From contig JAEUVX010000011.1 in NCBI GenBank assembly GCA_016786615.1, forward strand, positions 62,001-126,000: a stretch of 64,000 bases of DNA, written 5' to 3'. Below, in pieces: positions 1-8,968 of this stretch. The first letter of the stretch is position 1. Each line of letters begins with the position of its first letter. The notes below the pieces were generated by a model, which had not been told where the DNA came from, ran no database searches, and worked only from the letters and a program-made list of their open reading frames with translations. The position numbers and the translations under genes were made by a program. This DNA is from Flavipsychrobacter sp. Lineage in GTDB: Bacteria > Bacteroidota > Bacteroidia > Chitinophagales > Chitinophagaceae.

Positions 1-934
1 CTTCCAGTTCTTTTTTGAAAGCAGAAAGATACGTCTGCACTGCATCTTTCTGCAACAGATATTTTGCAGTAGCTTTCTGTTCTGCCATTGGCGCCCATGC
101 ACCGATGTGGCTCAGCAACGCTTTCATTTTGCCTATCAGATGCGCCGGGCCTAAAGACCAACCCAGACGCACGCCAGTTGCTGAGAATGCTTTTGATATA
201 CCATCTACAAACACGGTGTATTGCTTCATCTCCGGACGCAGCGATACGGGGTTGTAATGTTGTGTTTCGCCGTATGTAAGGGTGAAATACATCTGATCGA
301 ACATTACGTAGAGTTTCTTTTCATCTGCACCACGACGAGCATTTTCTGCCAGTACCAGATCACATATTTTTTCCAGCTCAGCCTTAGCCAGCGTAGTACC
401 TGTAGGGTTTTGCGGTGTACACAGACATAGCAGCGCAGCACCTTTTATATGTGGTTCAATATCTGCAGCCGTTGGCATGAAGTCATTTTCCAATGTAGCT
501 TCTATTACACAATGCTCGCCATCATTCATGTGGGTATAGTGATTGTTGTTCCACGATGGTACAGCGTATATTACTTTATCCCCCGCATCTACTATAGCAC
601 GAAATACAGAATATATCAACGGGCGGCCACCACCTGCAATCAATACTTCGTTTGGTGCATATTCTATGCCCTCCCTGTCTTTGATAAAAGACGCAACTGC
701 CTGCCTCAACTCAAGAATACCATCGCCGGGAGGATAGTTTGTTTGTTTGTTACGATACGCATCAACAATAGCATCTTCCAACTCCTGCGGGATAGGAAAT
801 ATCTGCGGGTCGAAATCGCCGATAGTGTAGTTGTAGATTTTCTCACCACGATTCACGCGTACAGCTATCTCATTACCCAGGCGTACAATTTCAGAACCGA
901 TTAATGTTTCAGCCAGTTGGCTTAGCTTGCTCAT
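1..934 (-). CDS. Class I/II pyridoxal-phosphate aminotransferase (C-terminus cut by window edge)
   Basis: The reading frame is open from an ATG at 932-934 to the window edge, giving 311 codons of an aspartate/aromatic-type fold I aminotransferase. Landmarks are NYPPGDG (about 66-72), the TPQNPTGT loop (about 173-180), and the SKAFSATGVRLGW segment, in which Lys248 is the expected Schiff-base lysine for PLP. The family transfers an amino group between an amino acid and a 2-oxo acid in the cytoplasm; the exact substrate cannot be read from this sequence. The missing part would be the C-terminal small domain. Only about 30 bases separate the start from a minus-strand hairpin terminator, so its promoter must lie in or very near that hairpin, or it depends on read-through from the OstA-like gene. 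Confidence 0.9.
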   Translation of the reverse strand, partial: MSKLSQLAETLIGSEIVRLGNEIAVRVNRGEKIYNYTIGDFDPQIFPIPQELEDAIVDAYRNKQTNYPPGDGILELRQAVASFIKDREGIEYAPNEVLIAGGGRPLIYSVFRAIVDAGDKVIYAVPSWNNNHYTHMNDGEHCVIEATLENDFMPTAADIEPHIKGAALLCLCTPQNPTGTTLAKAELEKICDLVLAENARRGADEKKLYVMFDQMYFTLTYGETQHYNPVSLRPEMKQYTVFVDGISKAFSATGVRLGWSLGPAHLIGKMKALLSHIGAWAPMAEQKATAKYLLQKDAVQTYLSAFKKELE

Positions 935-963
935 ATTGTTATATCTCTTTTATGCGTATTAAA

Positions 964-993
964 AAGGGCTTACCATTTTTGTGGTAAGCCCTT
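964..993 (-). terminator. Intrinsic terminator after the OstA-like gene
   Basis: A perfect 12-bp stem (964-975 with 982-993) encloses a 6-base loop and is followed on the minus strand by a run of five T. It lies about 130 bases past the OstA-like stop and only 30 bases ahead of the aminotransferase ATG, so it could also attenuate read-through into that gene. Confidence 0.8.
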
Positions 994-1124
994 GTAAACT
1001 ATGCTGTAGCTACATAAGAAACCCGGCTTACCCTTGCGGCATGCGTTTTTTGTCTTTCTTATATGGCTTATTTATCATCATTGCGGGTGCAAAACTAAAC
1101 ATATTTTTAAAATCACCAAATCCA

Positions 1125-2741
1125 TTATTCAAACAATTGCTCTTTCGACTTAGGACGCTGGTCTATCAACCACCTGAAACGGCTTAGCCTCATTGCCGGT
1201 AAATCGGCCTTATCCAGTGGTGTCATCTTTGTTTTTACATCCTGTTCGTAGGTGATTTTATCCAATCCTTCCTCCTTAAAATATATTTTCATTCTTGTAG
1301 CAGTCACCTCATTTACACCCAGATATGCACCGTTATCATCTTTACTAAAATAAATTGTCTGTGCATCCGGCTTCACCAGCATATAGTCCATCTGGCCTTC
1401 TTTAAAATAGCCTGTCATGGTTTTACCCTGCACCTGATCAAAGAGTTTTGCTTTTTCAGGCCCCGATTGCGAAACCATAAAGGCATTATTAGGGACAAAG
1501 ATTTTACGGATTTTACTACTATCCATATACAACAATATCGTATCTCCTGTTATCTGGCTTTTGCGCGACCATACAATCGGATCGTACATCAACCTCATGA
1601 TAGAATCTGCCTGCGAGTAGCTGACACTATCGCATTTGCCCTGCATAGAGTCTGAAAATATCAGCACATGATGATAACCAATAAACTGCCGCGGAGCTTT
1701 GCTATCGGCTGATGTTGTATCTGCATCAATTGTCTGCTTCTTATTCTTTTTGCCTTTTACAGATGTTTTCACCTTCAAAGTATCTCCCTTTTTAGGTACC
1801 GGCGATGAAAAGAATGTATCTGCCCTGATAAACAAGCTATCCTTGTCGTTTACCTGTTTCAACACAGGCTTAATGCTGGCAAGTGTTGTTTTCTTTTTTT
1901 CGTTAAAATCAGCCCTGCCGCAATACAGGGTAGTATGTTGTGATGTATCTATTGCTATTACATTGCCTTTGGCGAAACCTATTCCGGTTTTCCGGTTATG
2001 GTCAATATTATCAGCTTCGATATATTGCTCTTTATTGAGCATAGACGAGCGGCAAGTGAAATGTGCTATTTCGTTTTTGGTATCGTACCGACCACAAGAG
2101 GTACGCAATACAGAGCTATCGCTGGTAACAACAGAGGGTGCATAAAAGTCGACCACTTTCGATTCAGTATTGTAACCCATATCATCCGATACGATTTCGT
2201 ATTGCGGGTCTATCACTATTACTTCTCCTGTAAAACGTGCATCTTTTGTTTTGGTATTGTAAGAACCTGCATTGCTCGACAATGTAGTTGTGCTATCCTG
2301 CAAGGTACCACCCTGTTCATATACCCCAATTTTCGTCGCTGTATTATATGTAAGGTCTTCTGACCATAAATGGCTTCGTCCGTCTGTCAACATTACATTT
2401 CCCTTCATGAAGCCTGTTTTCTGATTACCGACATAACGCATATAATCGCTCTGTGCTTCGCTGCCGGGTTGTATTACACGCACATTACCAAAAGCTTCCA
2501 TTGTGTTTTTTGCGAGGCTGAAGTATGCACTATCGCAGTACATATATGTTTCGCCCTGCTTCATTACAACAGAATCTATCAGCTTATCAATCTCACCTGT
2601 ATCTGTTGTGAGGTGCAATAAAGAACGTGCACTGAGAATTTCTACTTTAGTGGTAGAATCTGCTTTTTTTTGAGCAACAACCAATCCATGCACCGAGCAT
2701 AAGACAATTAATAAAAAAAAGCTTTTGAAATATTGCAGCAC
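1125..2741 (-). CDS. OstA/LptA-like LPS-transport family protein (Bacteroidota type)
   Basis: A 538-residue exported protein with an N-terminal signal peptide ending near VVAQ (about residue 24). It is followed by repeated beta-rich OstA/LptA-type units (motifs such as GNVRV, GNVML, GEVIV and KGNVIAID), roughly residues 30-300, then a longer C-terminal region that includes a basic stretch near residue 345 (KGKKNKKQ). LptA/OstA folds bind lipid A chains and carry LPS across the periplasm; the long Bacteroidota form is assigned by similarity only. It starts four bases after the MCE gene stop, so the two are almost certainly co-transcribed. That pairing suggests a shared role in moving lipids or LPS to the outer membrane. 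Confidence 0.8.
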   Translation of the reverse strand: MLQYFKSFFLLIVLCSVHGLVVAQKKADSTTKVEILSARSLLHLTTDTGEIDKLIDSVVMKQGETYMYCDSAYFSLAKNTMEAFGNVRVIQPGSEAQSDYMRYVGNQKTGFMKGNVMLTDGRSHLWSEDLTYNTATKIGVYEQGGTLQDSTTTLSSNAGSYNTKTKDARFTGEVIVIDPQYEIVSDDMGYNTESKVVDFYAPSVVTSDSSVLRTSCGRYDTKNEIAHFTCRSSMLNKEQYIEADNIDHNRKTGIGFAKGNVIAIDTSQHTTLYCGRADFNEKKKTTLASIKPVLKQVNDKDSLFIRADTFFSSPVPKKGDTLKVKTSVKGKKNKKQTIDADTTSADSKAPRQFIGYHHVLIFSDSMQGKCDSVSYSQADSIMRLMYDPIVWSRKSQITGDTILLYMDSSKIRKIFVPNNAFMVSQSGPEKAKLFDQVQGKTMTGYFKEGQMDYMLVKPDAQTIYFSKDDNGAYLGVNEVTATRMKIYFKEEGLDKITYEQDVKTKMTPLDKADLPAMRLSRFRWLIDQRPKSKEQLFE

Positions 2742-2744
2742 TTA

Positions 2745-3698
2745 TTACTTGTTCTTGTTTTTTCTGCCAAATATTGAAACGTTGATATAACGTGAAGGAT
2801 GTGCATTGATATCTGCCATCAATGCATTCAACGTCTTCAGCGACTCTGCAAGATTATTGTGCAATGCCTTATCGTTTACCAGCATACCTAACGAACCTTC
2901 ATTGTTATTTATTTTGTTCATGATGCCATTTAATTGTGAAATTGTGGCCTGAAGGTCTTTTACAGTCTGTTCTATTGGTGCATTTGCCAGTTGATTGCTG
3001 ATGTTATCAGCATTCTTCATGATGTTGGTTATCTGCTGATTGCTATTTGCCAGGTTGGTAGTAATACTGTTTGCATTGCGTATTACAGATGCCAACTGAT
3101 TGCTTTCATTATTCAATTTTTCCGATAATGAAGAGAAGTTTTTTAATGTCACATCCAGCGAAGCTACACTGTTTGATATATGCTGGCGTGTTTCAGGATT
3201 CAACATATTATTTACGCCCAACAGTACAGTATCTAATGTAGATACCACATGTCGTATATCTGCAATTAATGGAGCTATTTCACCTGAAAGGTTATCAATC
3301 AACCCACCTTCAATTTTAGCTGGCAAGGTAGCTTCATCTACTATCTGTTTATCTCCGGCTGCAATTTCCAGCTTCAACACTTTGGTACCTAATAAATCAG
3401 AAGATGCCAGTTTGATAGCGGAACCATCTGTAACTTTTATCTTTTTATTCACTGCTAATTGCACCTTCACCTTTCCATCCTCTTTATTCAACGAAATAGC
3501 AACTACCCTACCAACAGTCAGCCCTTTTACCTGAACTGCAGAAGAAGTCTGCAGACCCTGAACGTCATCAAAATATGCGTAATATTCGTTTTCTCCTGAA
3601 AACAAATTAGCTCCTTTCAAAAAATAAAACCCCGCAAAGAAAATCAATAGTGCTGCTGCTACTAAAAGTCCTATTCTTGCTTCTTTAGAAAACTTCAT
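2745..3698 (-). CDS. MCE-domain (MlaD-like) lipid transport protein
   Basis: A 317-residue protein with one N-terminal transmembrane anchor (about residues 9-27) followed by an MCE domain (about 37-115; the YFDDVQGLQTSSAVQVKGL segment is typical). A long helical tail rich in Asn and Leu runs from about 130 to 295. MlaD-like proteins form hexameric rings in the periplasm that pass phospholipids between the inner membrane ABC transporter and the outer membrane. No mlaE or mlaF partner is visible here; they may lie elsewhere. It is the first gene of a two-gene unit with the OstA-like gene, driven by a TAnnTTTG-type box at 3733-3740. Confidence 0.88.
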   Translation of the reverse strand: MKFSKEARIGLLVAAALLIFFAGFYFLKGANLFSGENEYYAYFDDVQGLQTSSAVQVKGLTVGRVVAISLNKEDGKVKVQLAVNKKIKVTDGSAIKLASSDLLGTKVLKLEIAAGDKQIVDEATLPAKIEGGLIDNLSGEIAPLIADIRHVVSTLDTVLLGVNNMLNPETRQHISNSVASLDVTLKNFSSLSEKLNNESNQLASVIRNANSITTNLANSNQQITNIMKNADNISNQLANAPIEQTVKDLQATISQLNGIMNKINNNEGSLGMLVNDKALHNNLAESLKTLNALMADINAHPSRYINVSIFGRKNKNK

Positions 3699-3732
3699 AC
3701 AGGTGCGTGATATAAGTGCTATTTATACTTGG

Positions 3733-3740
3733 CAAAAGTA
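3733..3740 (-). promoter_or_regulatory. Bacteroidota -7 promoter box for MCE/OstA unit
   Basis: On the minus strand this reads TACTTTTG, a full match to the Bacteroidota TAnnTTTG element, 34 bases ahead of the MCE start codon. No clear -33 TTTG element is seen at the usual distance. Confidence 0.55.
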
Positions 3741-3753
3741 ATAAAAAGGGGCG

Positions 3754-3770
3754 CAATAAGCGCTTGTAAG
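3754..3770. repeat. 17-base near-palindromic motif, copy 1
   Basis: CAATAAGCGCTTGTAAG, centred on the palindrome AAGCGCTT. A second copy differing at one base lies at 9721-9737. Both copies sit 8-10 bases beyond a minus-strand terminator hairpin and just ahead of a minus-strand gene. Confidence 0.4.
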
Positions 3771-3778
3771 CTGTTAAA

Positions 3779-3810
3779 AACAAACGCCCTGCAAATACAG
3801 GGCGTTTGTT
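3779..3810 (-). terminator. Intrinsic terminator after the propeller-barrel gene
   Basis: A 13-bp perfect stem (3779-3791 with 3798-3810) with a 6-base loop and a minus-strand T run, 20 bases past the stop of the gene at 3830-7132. Confidence 0.85.
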
Positions 3811-3829
3811 ACAAAATATGCTGATATTG

Positions 3830-6800
3830 TTAAAAATCGGTACCTATAGAAAAATAGAACAAGGGAGACCCACCATCTATATTCGTTGCCACATCAAACC
3901 TTACGAAATATCCCAGCATTGTAGTTCTTAAGCCCCCACCATAACCTAAGCCAACACCACCTGTTTCGTCAATAATAACTAAAGACACCTGAGAATTGGC
4001 TGTAGGATTGTTCGGATCAGGTAAATAACGGTTGTTTTGCATTTTTTCAACTGTTGGCAAAAGGCCCTCCCAGGCACTACCGGCATCGGCAAATAGTACT
4101 AATTGCATGTTTTTCAGGAATGCCGATTGAATAGGTCTCTTAACGAAAGTTGTTACCAATGGCAGGCGCAATTCAGTATTCAACAAAGCATAGCTATTAC
4201 CATTTCGTGAGTTCTGTTCATACCCCCTGAGGTTATTAGCCAATGCTTCAAAAGCGTAATTCTGATTCGGGCGAACAGGAACATACTCGCTGTACTTCGC
4301 ATTAATCCAGTTATCTACACCACCAAGATGGTATAATATGCGCATATCGCCACCTGATGTAGCACATGCAAACCTGTTTGCCCAAATAAAGTTTTTATAT
4401 ATTTTTTTATAATAACGAACATCTGCCCCCAGATTGTAGAAACCACCTGTTACACCATTAAGCTTATACATATATTCGGCAAATATTTTGTAACGCATGC
4501 CGTTGTATATATTAAGTGTTGGGCGAATGGTATTATCATGAACGAACTCCACCCTGCTCATCAACCAATTCTGATTCTTTTCAGCTATGTCATAACTAAG
4601 ACTGAGAGTATCCTGCGATTTGAATTTGAACGCATCATTCCTCAGCCCAAGATGCATCCTGATACTACTCATCCTATTGAACGGGTAGCTAACTGAGCCT
4701 TGAAGCATATTTGTAACCGTCTTACCTAATTGCTCCCTTACGAGTGATTGCTTATTAACGGTATCGACATACAATACATTATATCCGTTTAGCGATGCAG
4801 AACGCAGATACAGCACACTCCAGTCAACCAGTTTTTTTGCATTTTCATATTGTAAGAAATATGTGGTACCTGAAAAGTTTATCGGCAATCTAGCTCCACC
4901 TGTTATCCTATAATTTTCCATCAGGTCATTCAGACTCACCGTTAGCATACCACCCAAAGGCGGGTTAATAAAGCGTCCTCCATTTTGAGATGATGACTGA
5001 TACCTGTTAAACAACACTGAATTATCTACCCTGATGGTAAAGAAATCGGGTTTCATCGTAAGCCTGTATGGCTGAGCCTTCATTTTCAGGTATTCGCTAT
5101 CAGCAGCCTGCTGTGTATTTATTACAGCTTCTTCATCCAAAAGCATTTTTGACGCTTTTTTGCTAACAATTGGCTCATCATCTTTGAACTCTGTCTGGAA
5201 CGTATTACCACTCTTCAGCGTATTATTATCCTGCTTATCTTCTGAAAGTGTTGCCCTCGACCCACTGTTTCTTTCTTTTTCGAGTAGTAAAGTAGGTTTC
5301 AGTTCTTTCATTTCAAGGGTTTTACCCGGCACCAATTGCGGTTTATAATATACCCTGTATTTATTACCTACCTGCAGTACATCGGACACAAGGCTACCAG
5401 ATGGTATGTATTGATGTGTAATAACATTACGCGCATGGTTCGTAACCGGAACAGCGTAGGCGGAATCCATGTTTTTTGAACTGCGTTTCATCATTACGAT
5501 GTATTGATTCTGCACACCATTACTATCGTACAAAAATGCATAATTATCGCTACCGTACTGAATTGGTTGTGTCGCATTTCCGATTTTGAAGTGCGACATC
5601 TGCAATAACTCTCTACGCTTTGTCTTTGTGTTGTAGAAGAACACGTTCATAGCTCCGTTAGGCAGTTCATTTACCTGTAGCGGAACATCGAGATTGGGTT
5701 TAGTTCTGTTTGACAAAAACAAAATACCTCGTCTTGAACCACCACTAACGAAAGCTGGTTGAACATCGTCCCAAGCATCGTTTGTAATATTTCTAACCTT
5801 CGCACCACGAATAACAAATTCAAACAAATCTGTCTGGCTCTTCTTGATAGCTGAAAAAACTATCTTATCATCATCCTCATTAAACGTCATACCCAACGCC
5901 CTGTCAAATCTGTTTGGCGGTATATTATAATTTTCAATAGCTCCTTTATAAGAGTTGTATATACGCAAATTTGTGTACTTGCCCTTCTTGTATAGTATTG
6001 CAAGTTTATACCCGTTATTAGACCATGCCATAAGCGGATAATCGGGGTCAGCTTGTTCATTATAGTCCAGCATACCACCTTTTAGTATTACACTGGTAGG
6101 CTTTTCTCCTTTTGTATTCTTTATGTGTACCTGATACTCACCATTCTTCCATGTTACGTAAGCAACATCCGTCCCCCTCGGCGCAACGGTTATATTTCTT
6201 AATATCGTACCATCTTTAGGCACTTCAATTTCTGCAAGTAAATTATTGTCAGATGGTTTTTCCTGCACTAACTCATCCTGTGCATAAATGTTTTTATAAT
6301 AGCTGATAACTGAATCATAGGTTTGTTTTACGTTCTGACCTAAGGATGCTTTTATCCCTTGGTTCAGGTTATTTTTCAGCTGCATAGTGTATAACACATT
6401 CTTGGTTGTATTATCACCATACTTATCATTAATATATTTCCAGAATGCTTTGCCTGCTAATTCAGGTTGTTTTTCAGCTAATTCATAAAAGCCTGATTTG
6501 GGCTGTGCTTCCAAAAGGTTTTTCCAATCGCTGTTGCTCTTACTATCCCAGCCATCTACCAAATAGGAAATAAAGCCATATACAGTCCAGTTAGGTAAGT
6601 TCATTAAAATGGCATTTCTGACCATCTCCCTGAAGTTTTCACCGAATAATATCCGTTCCATAATGGCGCGAGACATACCTGCACGAGTTTGCCTTCTCAG
6701 GTCGGTATGTATGCCATTAAAATAAACGACTAATTTATCACCCACAACATCTACAGTACCGGCGGGGATATCCTGTAATTGAGATTCAAACTTTCTGCCA

Positions 6801-7132
6801 ATATTCGTTTGCCTATATTCATCATAGCTGTTATAAACGATGATATTAAACCTGCGCGGGAATTTACCGCCCATCTTTCTCTCTACTACCTGAATATCAT
6901 TTTCTACCTGTTCGGCCACATACCTTGCTAATTGTCTTCCAGCAGCATCGTAATGAAATATTCTGAAGTGTTTGGTATCAAAATATTTCCATGCAAATTT
7001 TCTGTGCTGAAGCCTGTTCTGGCCAAATGTTTCCACATTGGTTTGTGCTGAAGCCTGCAGAAATGTACAACTTAACAATAAAGCAGATGCTATGCCTATA
7101 CACGCAACCCTGTTACGGGAGAATATTTTCAT
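3830..7132 (-). CDS. Inactive peptidase-like / TolB-type propeller / outer-membrane barrel fusion protein
   Basis: An 1100-residue exported protein. A signal peptide ends near ASAQ (about residue 30). Residues 45-200 resemble a peptidase MA (gluzincin) domain, but where HExxH is expected there is MSRAIMER (153-160), and the LPNWTVYGFISY segment (179-190) lacks the usual zinc-binding Glu, so it is probably not a protease. Residues about 300-640 look like TolB/PD40 beta-propeller blades. The last 350 residues are an Omp85-like beta-barrel with Tyr/Phe-rich strands and a C-terminal Phe. It is inferred to be an outer-membrane protein holding a periplasmic or surface propeller; the function is unknown. 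It is monocistronic, with its own terminator and divergent from the hydrolase gene at 7234. Confidence 0.7.
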   Translation of the reverse strand: MKIFSRNRVACIGIASALLLSCTFLQASAQTNVETFGQNRLQHRKFAWKYFDTKHFRIFHYDAAGRQLARYVAEQVENDIQVVERKMGGKFPRRFNIIVYNSYDEYRQTNIGRKFESQLQDIPAGTVDVVGDKLVVYFNGIHTDLRRQTRAGMSRAIMERILFGENFREMVRNAILMNLPNWTVYGFISYLVDGWDSKSNSDWKNLLEAQPKSGFYELAEKQPELAGKAFWKYINDKYGDNTTKNVLYTMQLKNNLNQGIKASLGQNVKQTYDSVISYYKNIYAQDELVQEKPSDNNLLAEIEVPKDGTILRNITVAPRGTDVAYVTWKNGEYQVHIKNTKGEKPTSVILKGGMLDYNEQADPDYPLMAWSNNGYKLAILYKKGKYTNLRIYNSYKGAIENYNIPPNRFDRALGMTFNEDDDKIVFSAIKKSQTDLFEFVIRGAKVRNITNDAWDDVQPAFVSGGSRRGILFLSNRTKPNLDVPLQVNELPNGAMNVFFYNTKTKRRELLQMSHFKIGNATQPIQYGSDNYAFLYDSNGVQNQYIVMMKRSSKNMDSAYAVPVTNHARNVITHQYIPSGSLVSDVLQVGNKYRVYYKPQLVPGKTLEMKELKPTLLLEKERNSGSRATLSEDKQDNNTLKSGNTFQTEFKDDEPIVSKKASKMLLDEEAVINTQQAADSEYLKMKAQPYRLTMKPDFFTIRVDNSVLFNRYQSSSQNGGRFINPPLGGMLTVSLNDLMENYRITGGARLPINFSGTTYFLQYENAKKLVDWSVLYLRSASLNGYNVLYVDTVNKQSLVREQLGKTVTNMLQGSVSYPFNRMSSIRMHLGLRNDAFKFKSQDTLSLSYDIAEKNQNWLMSRVEFVHDNTIRPTLNIYNGMRYKIFAEYMYKLNGVTGGFYNLGADVRYYKKIYKNFIWANRFACATSGGDMRILYHLGGVDNWINAKYSEYVPVRPNQNYAFEALANNLRGYEQNSRNGNSYALLNTELRLPLVTTFVKRPIQSAFLKNMQLVLFADAGSAWEGLLPTVEKMQNNRYLPDPNNPTANSQVSLVIIDETGGVGLGYGGGLRTTMLGYFVRFDVATNIDGGSPLFYFSIGTDF

Positions 7133-7195
7133 ATTATATACGCTGTTAATAATCCTGATTGATAATATTGAACCAGTGAATTGTATTCTAAGTTA

Positions 7196-7203
7196 TAAGT
7201 TTG
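7196..7203 (+). promoter_or_regulatory. Bacteroidota -7 box for the metallo-hydrolase gene
   Basis: TAAGTTTG matches TAnnTTTG exactly. It covers the upstream TTG at 7201, so translation must begin further down, at the ATG at 7234, leaving a leader of about 25 bases. Confidence 0.6.
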
Positions 7204-7233
7204 TGTCCTAAATTACTTAAAAATAGCTTAAGA

Positions 7234-7872
7234 ATGCTACAACTACAAGGTTTTACATTTAACGCATTTCAAGAGAATACTTATGTACTGTATAATGAAC
7301 AAAAACATTGCTGGATAATCGACCCGGGGATGTACGAAACGGAGGAAGTCGCCTATCTGACCTCTTTTATAAATGACAATAAACTCATCCCGCAAGCTAT
7401 TATTAACACCCATTGTCACATAGACCATATCTTTGGGGTTAACGCCATAAAAGATATTTATAATATACCTTTCGGTGTACATAAATCTGACCTACCTGTA
7501 TTACAAGGCGCAGCAGGCTCAGCCATGTTATTTGGCTTCAGATTCGGAAGCGTCCCTGTTCCTGATTTTTTCATAGCAGAGAATGAGGCATTACTTGGTC
7601 TGAAAACAATAAAGGTGTTATTTACACCAGGACATTCTCCGGGAAGTGTCAGTTTTTTTGCACCGGAGGAAGGATTTCTTATATCAGGAGATGTATTGTT
7701 TAATGGAAGCATTGGCCGGACAGACCTACCGGGAGGCGATTTCAAAACACTCGTCAATAGCATCAAAACACAAATTTTTGTATTACCTGACGATACTCAG
7801 GTATTTAGCGGGCATGGGCCGGCTACTTCTATTGGAGACGAAAAACGATATAATCCATTCTTACAGGATTAG
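7234..7872 (+). CDS. Metallo-beta-lactamase-fold hydrolase (glyoxalase II-like)
   Basis: A 212-residue cytoplasmic protein with the complete MBL zinc-site signature: THCHIDH (HxHxDH), the later FTPGHSPGS histidine, the ISGDVLF aspartate, and the FSGHGPAT histidine near the C-terminus. The family hydrolyses thioesters such as S-lactoylglutathione or bacillithiol adducts, but it is broad and the substrate is not known here. An upstream in-frame TTG at 7201 was rejected because it lies inside the promoter box. The gene stands alone, divergent from the outer-membrane barrel gene and followed about 95 bases later by the PDZ gene. Confidence 0.85.
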   Translation: MLQLQGFTFNAFQENTYVLYNEQKHCWIIDPGMYETEEVAYLTSFINDNKLIPQAIINTHCHIDHIFGVNAIKDIYNIPFGVHKSDLPVLQGAAGSAMLFGFRFGSVPVPDFFIAENEALLGLKTIKVLFTPGHSPGSVSFFAPEEGFLISGDVLFNGSIGRTDLPGGDFKTLVNSIKTQIFVLPDDTQVFSGHGPATSIGDEKRYNPFLQD

Positions 7873-7966
7873 TTTTTTAACATTTATTAATATTTATTTT
7901 AACGCATATTTTACACTCATCGGTAACAGCGCTCATTAACTTCGTTTTCATAAAAACATACAACTT

Positions 7967-8923
7967 ATGAAAGCAATATTTCCAACTTGTATCGCACTGG
8001 CAATGAGTTTTTCATTGCCACTAGCTAATGCTCAAAACGCTAAGGCAACGAAAGATAAATCTGTAAAATCTGAAGAAACTATAGTCATTGATAAAGCTAA
8101 AGGAAGAACTATTATCGAAATAAAAGACGGGGATGTTATTATTAACGGAGATAAAGTAGCCAGAACTGATGCGGGAAACAACCTTAGAAAAAAAATCATC
8201 ATCCATAACGATGGATATGAAGGCGACATGCCATTATTCATAGATAAAGAATTGAATGAACCCGGCAAGAAGGCCATGCTGGGTGTTTTTACAAAACCAT
8301 CAAACAAACAAAGCGCCGGTGCAGAAATTGACAGGGTAATGCCGGGATCTGCTGCTGACAAAGCCGGATTAGAAAATGGGGATGTTATCACACATATTAA
8401 TAATCAAAAAGTAAATAGTGGGAAGCAGCTATCAGAGGCTATCGCACAATATAACGCCGGCGATAAAATTGAAATTTCGTATGAACGTGATGGTAAAGCC
8501 CGTAAAAGTTCAGCTTCATTATCGAAAGCAAATAATACTATTGCACGAACGTTCACTATACCTGACGATCTGAATGAACGTTATATACCTAATCCTATGG
8601 TTAGACCTTTCATGTACGACATCAGTGATATGGCTATGGATGCATCGCCCAAAATGGGGATTGAAGGAACTGATATTCCAAATGATAAAGGAGTATTGGT
8701 TACAGAGGTATATCCCAATTCGGCAGCTGCCAATGCAGGCATCCAAAAAGGAGATATAATTCGTAAAATGAACAATGAGACAGTAGTTTCTGTTGATGAT
8801 TTACAAGAAAACATAACACTATCTAAACGCAATACTAAAATACCATTGGAATATACGCGTAATGGTAAATCTCTTAATAGCAATATCATATTCAGCAACC
8901 CCGTTAAGAAAAAGAAACTATAA
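7967..8923 (+). CDS. Secreted two-PDZ-domain protein without protease domain
   Basis: A 318-residue protein with a signal peptide (cleavage near ANAQ, residue 23), a polar linker, and two PDZ domains at about 100-180 and 225-308. Each carries the ligand-loop and turn signatures seen in DegP-type PDZ units (GSAADKAGLENGDVI and NSAAANAGIQKGDII). No trypsin-like or S41 catalytic domain is present, so it probably acts as a periplasmic binding or adaptor protein rather than a protease. A near-consensus box TAACTTCG at 7937-7944 precedes it. It converges on comB across a shared hairpin terminator. Confidence 0.8.
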   Translation: MKAIFPTCIALAMSFSLPLANAQNAKATKDKSVKSEETIVIDKAKGRTIIEIKDGDVIINGDKVARTDAGNNLRKKIIIHNDGYEGDMPLFIDKELNEPGKKAMLGVFTKPSNKQSAGAEIDRVMPGSAADKAGLENGDVITHINNQKVNSGKQLSEAIAQYNAGDKIEISYERDGKARKSSASLSKANNTIARTFTIPDDLNERYIPNPMVRPFMYDISDMAMDASPKMGIEGTDIPNDKGVLVTEVYPNSAAANAGIQKGDIIRKMNNETVVSVDDLQENITLSKRNTKIPLEYTRNGKSLNSNIIFSNPVKKKKL

Positions 8924-8932
8924 CATGATATA

Positions 8933-8968
8933 AAAAATAAAGGATGCTATAGCATCCTTTATTTTTTA
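8933..8968. terminator. Bidirectional terminator between the PDZ gene and comB
   Basis: The near-perfect inverted repeat centred on GGATGCTATAGCATCC has A-rich and T-rich flanks, so it yields a U tract in both directions. It overlaps the comB stop codon (8959-8961). Confidence 0.85.

Noticed and set aside
1699-2145. Plus-strand ORF (148 codons) opposite the OstA-like gene
   Set aside because: Shadow of the minus-strand gene, hydrophobic from complement codon bias.
7201-7233. TTG start for the metallo-hydrolase
   Set aside because: The codon lies within the TAAGTTTG promoter box.
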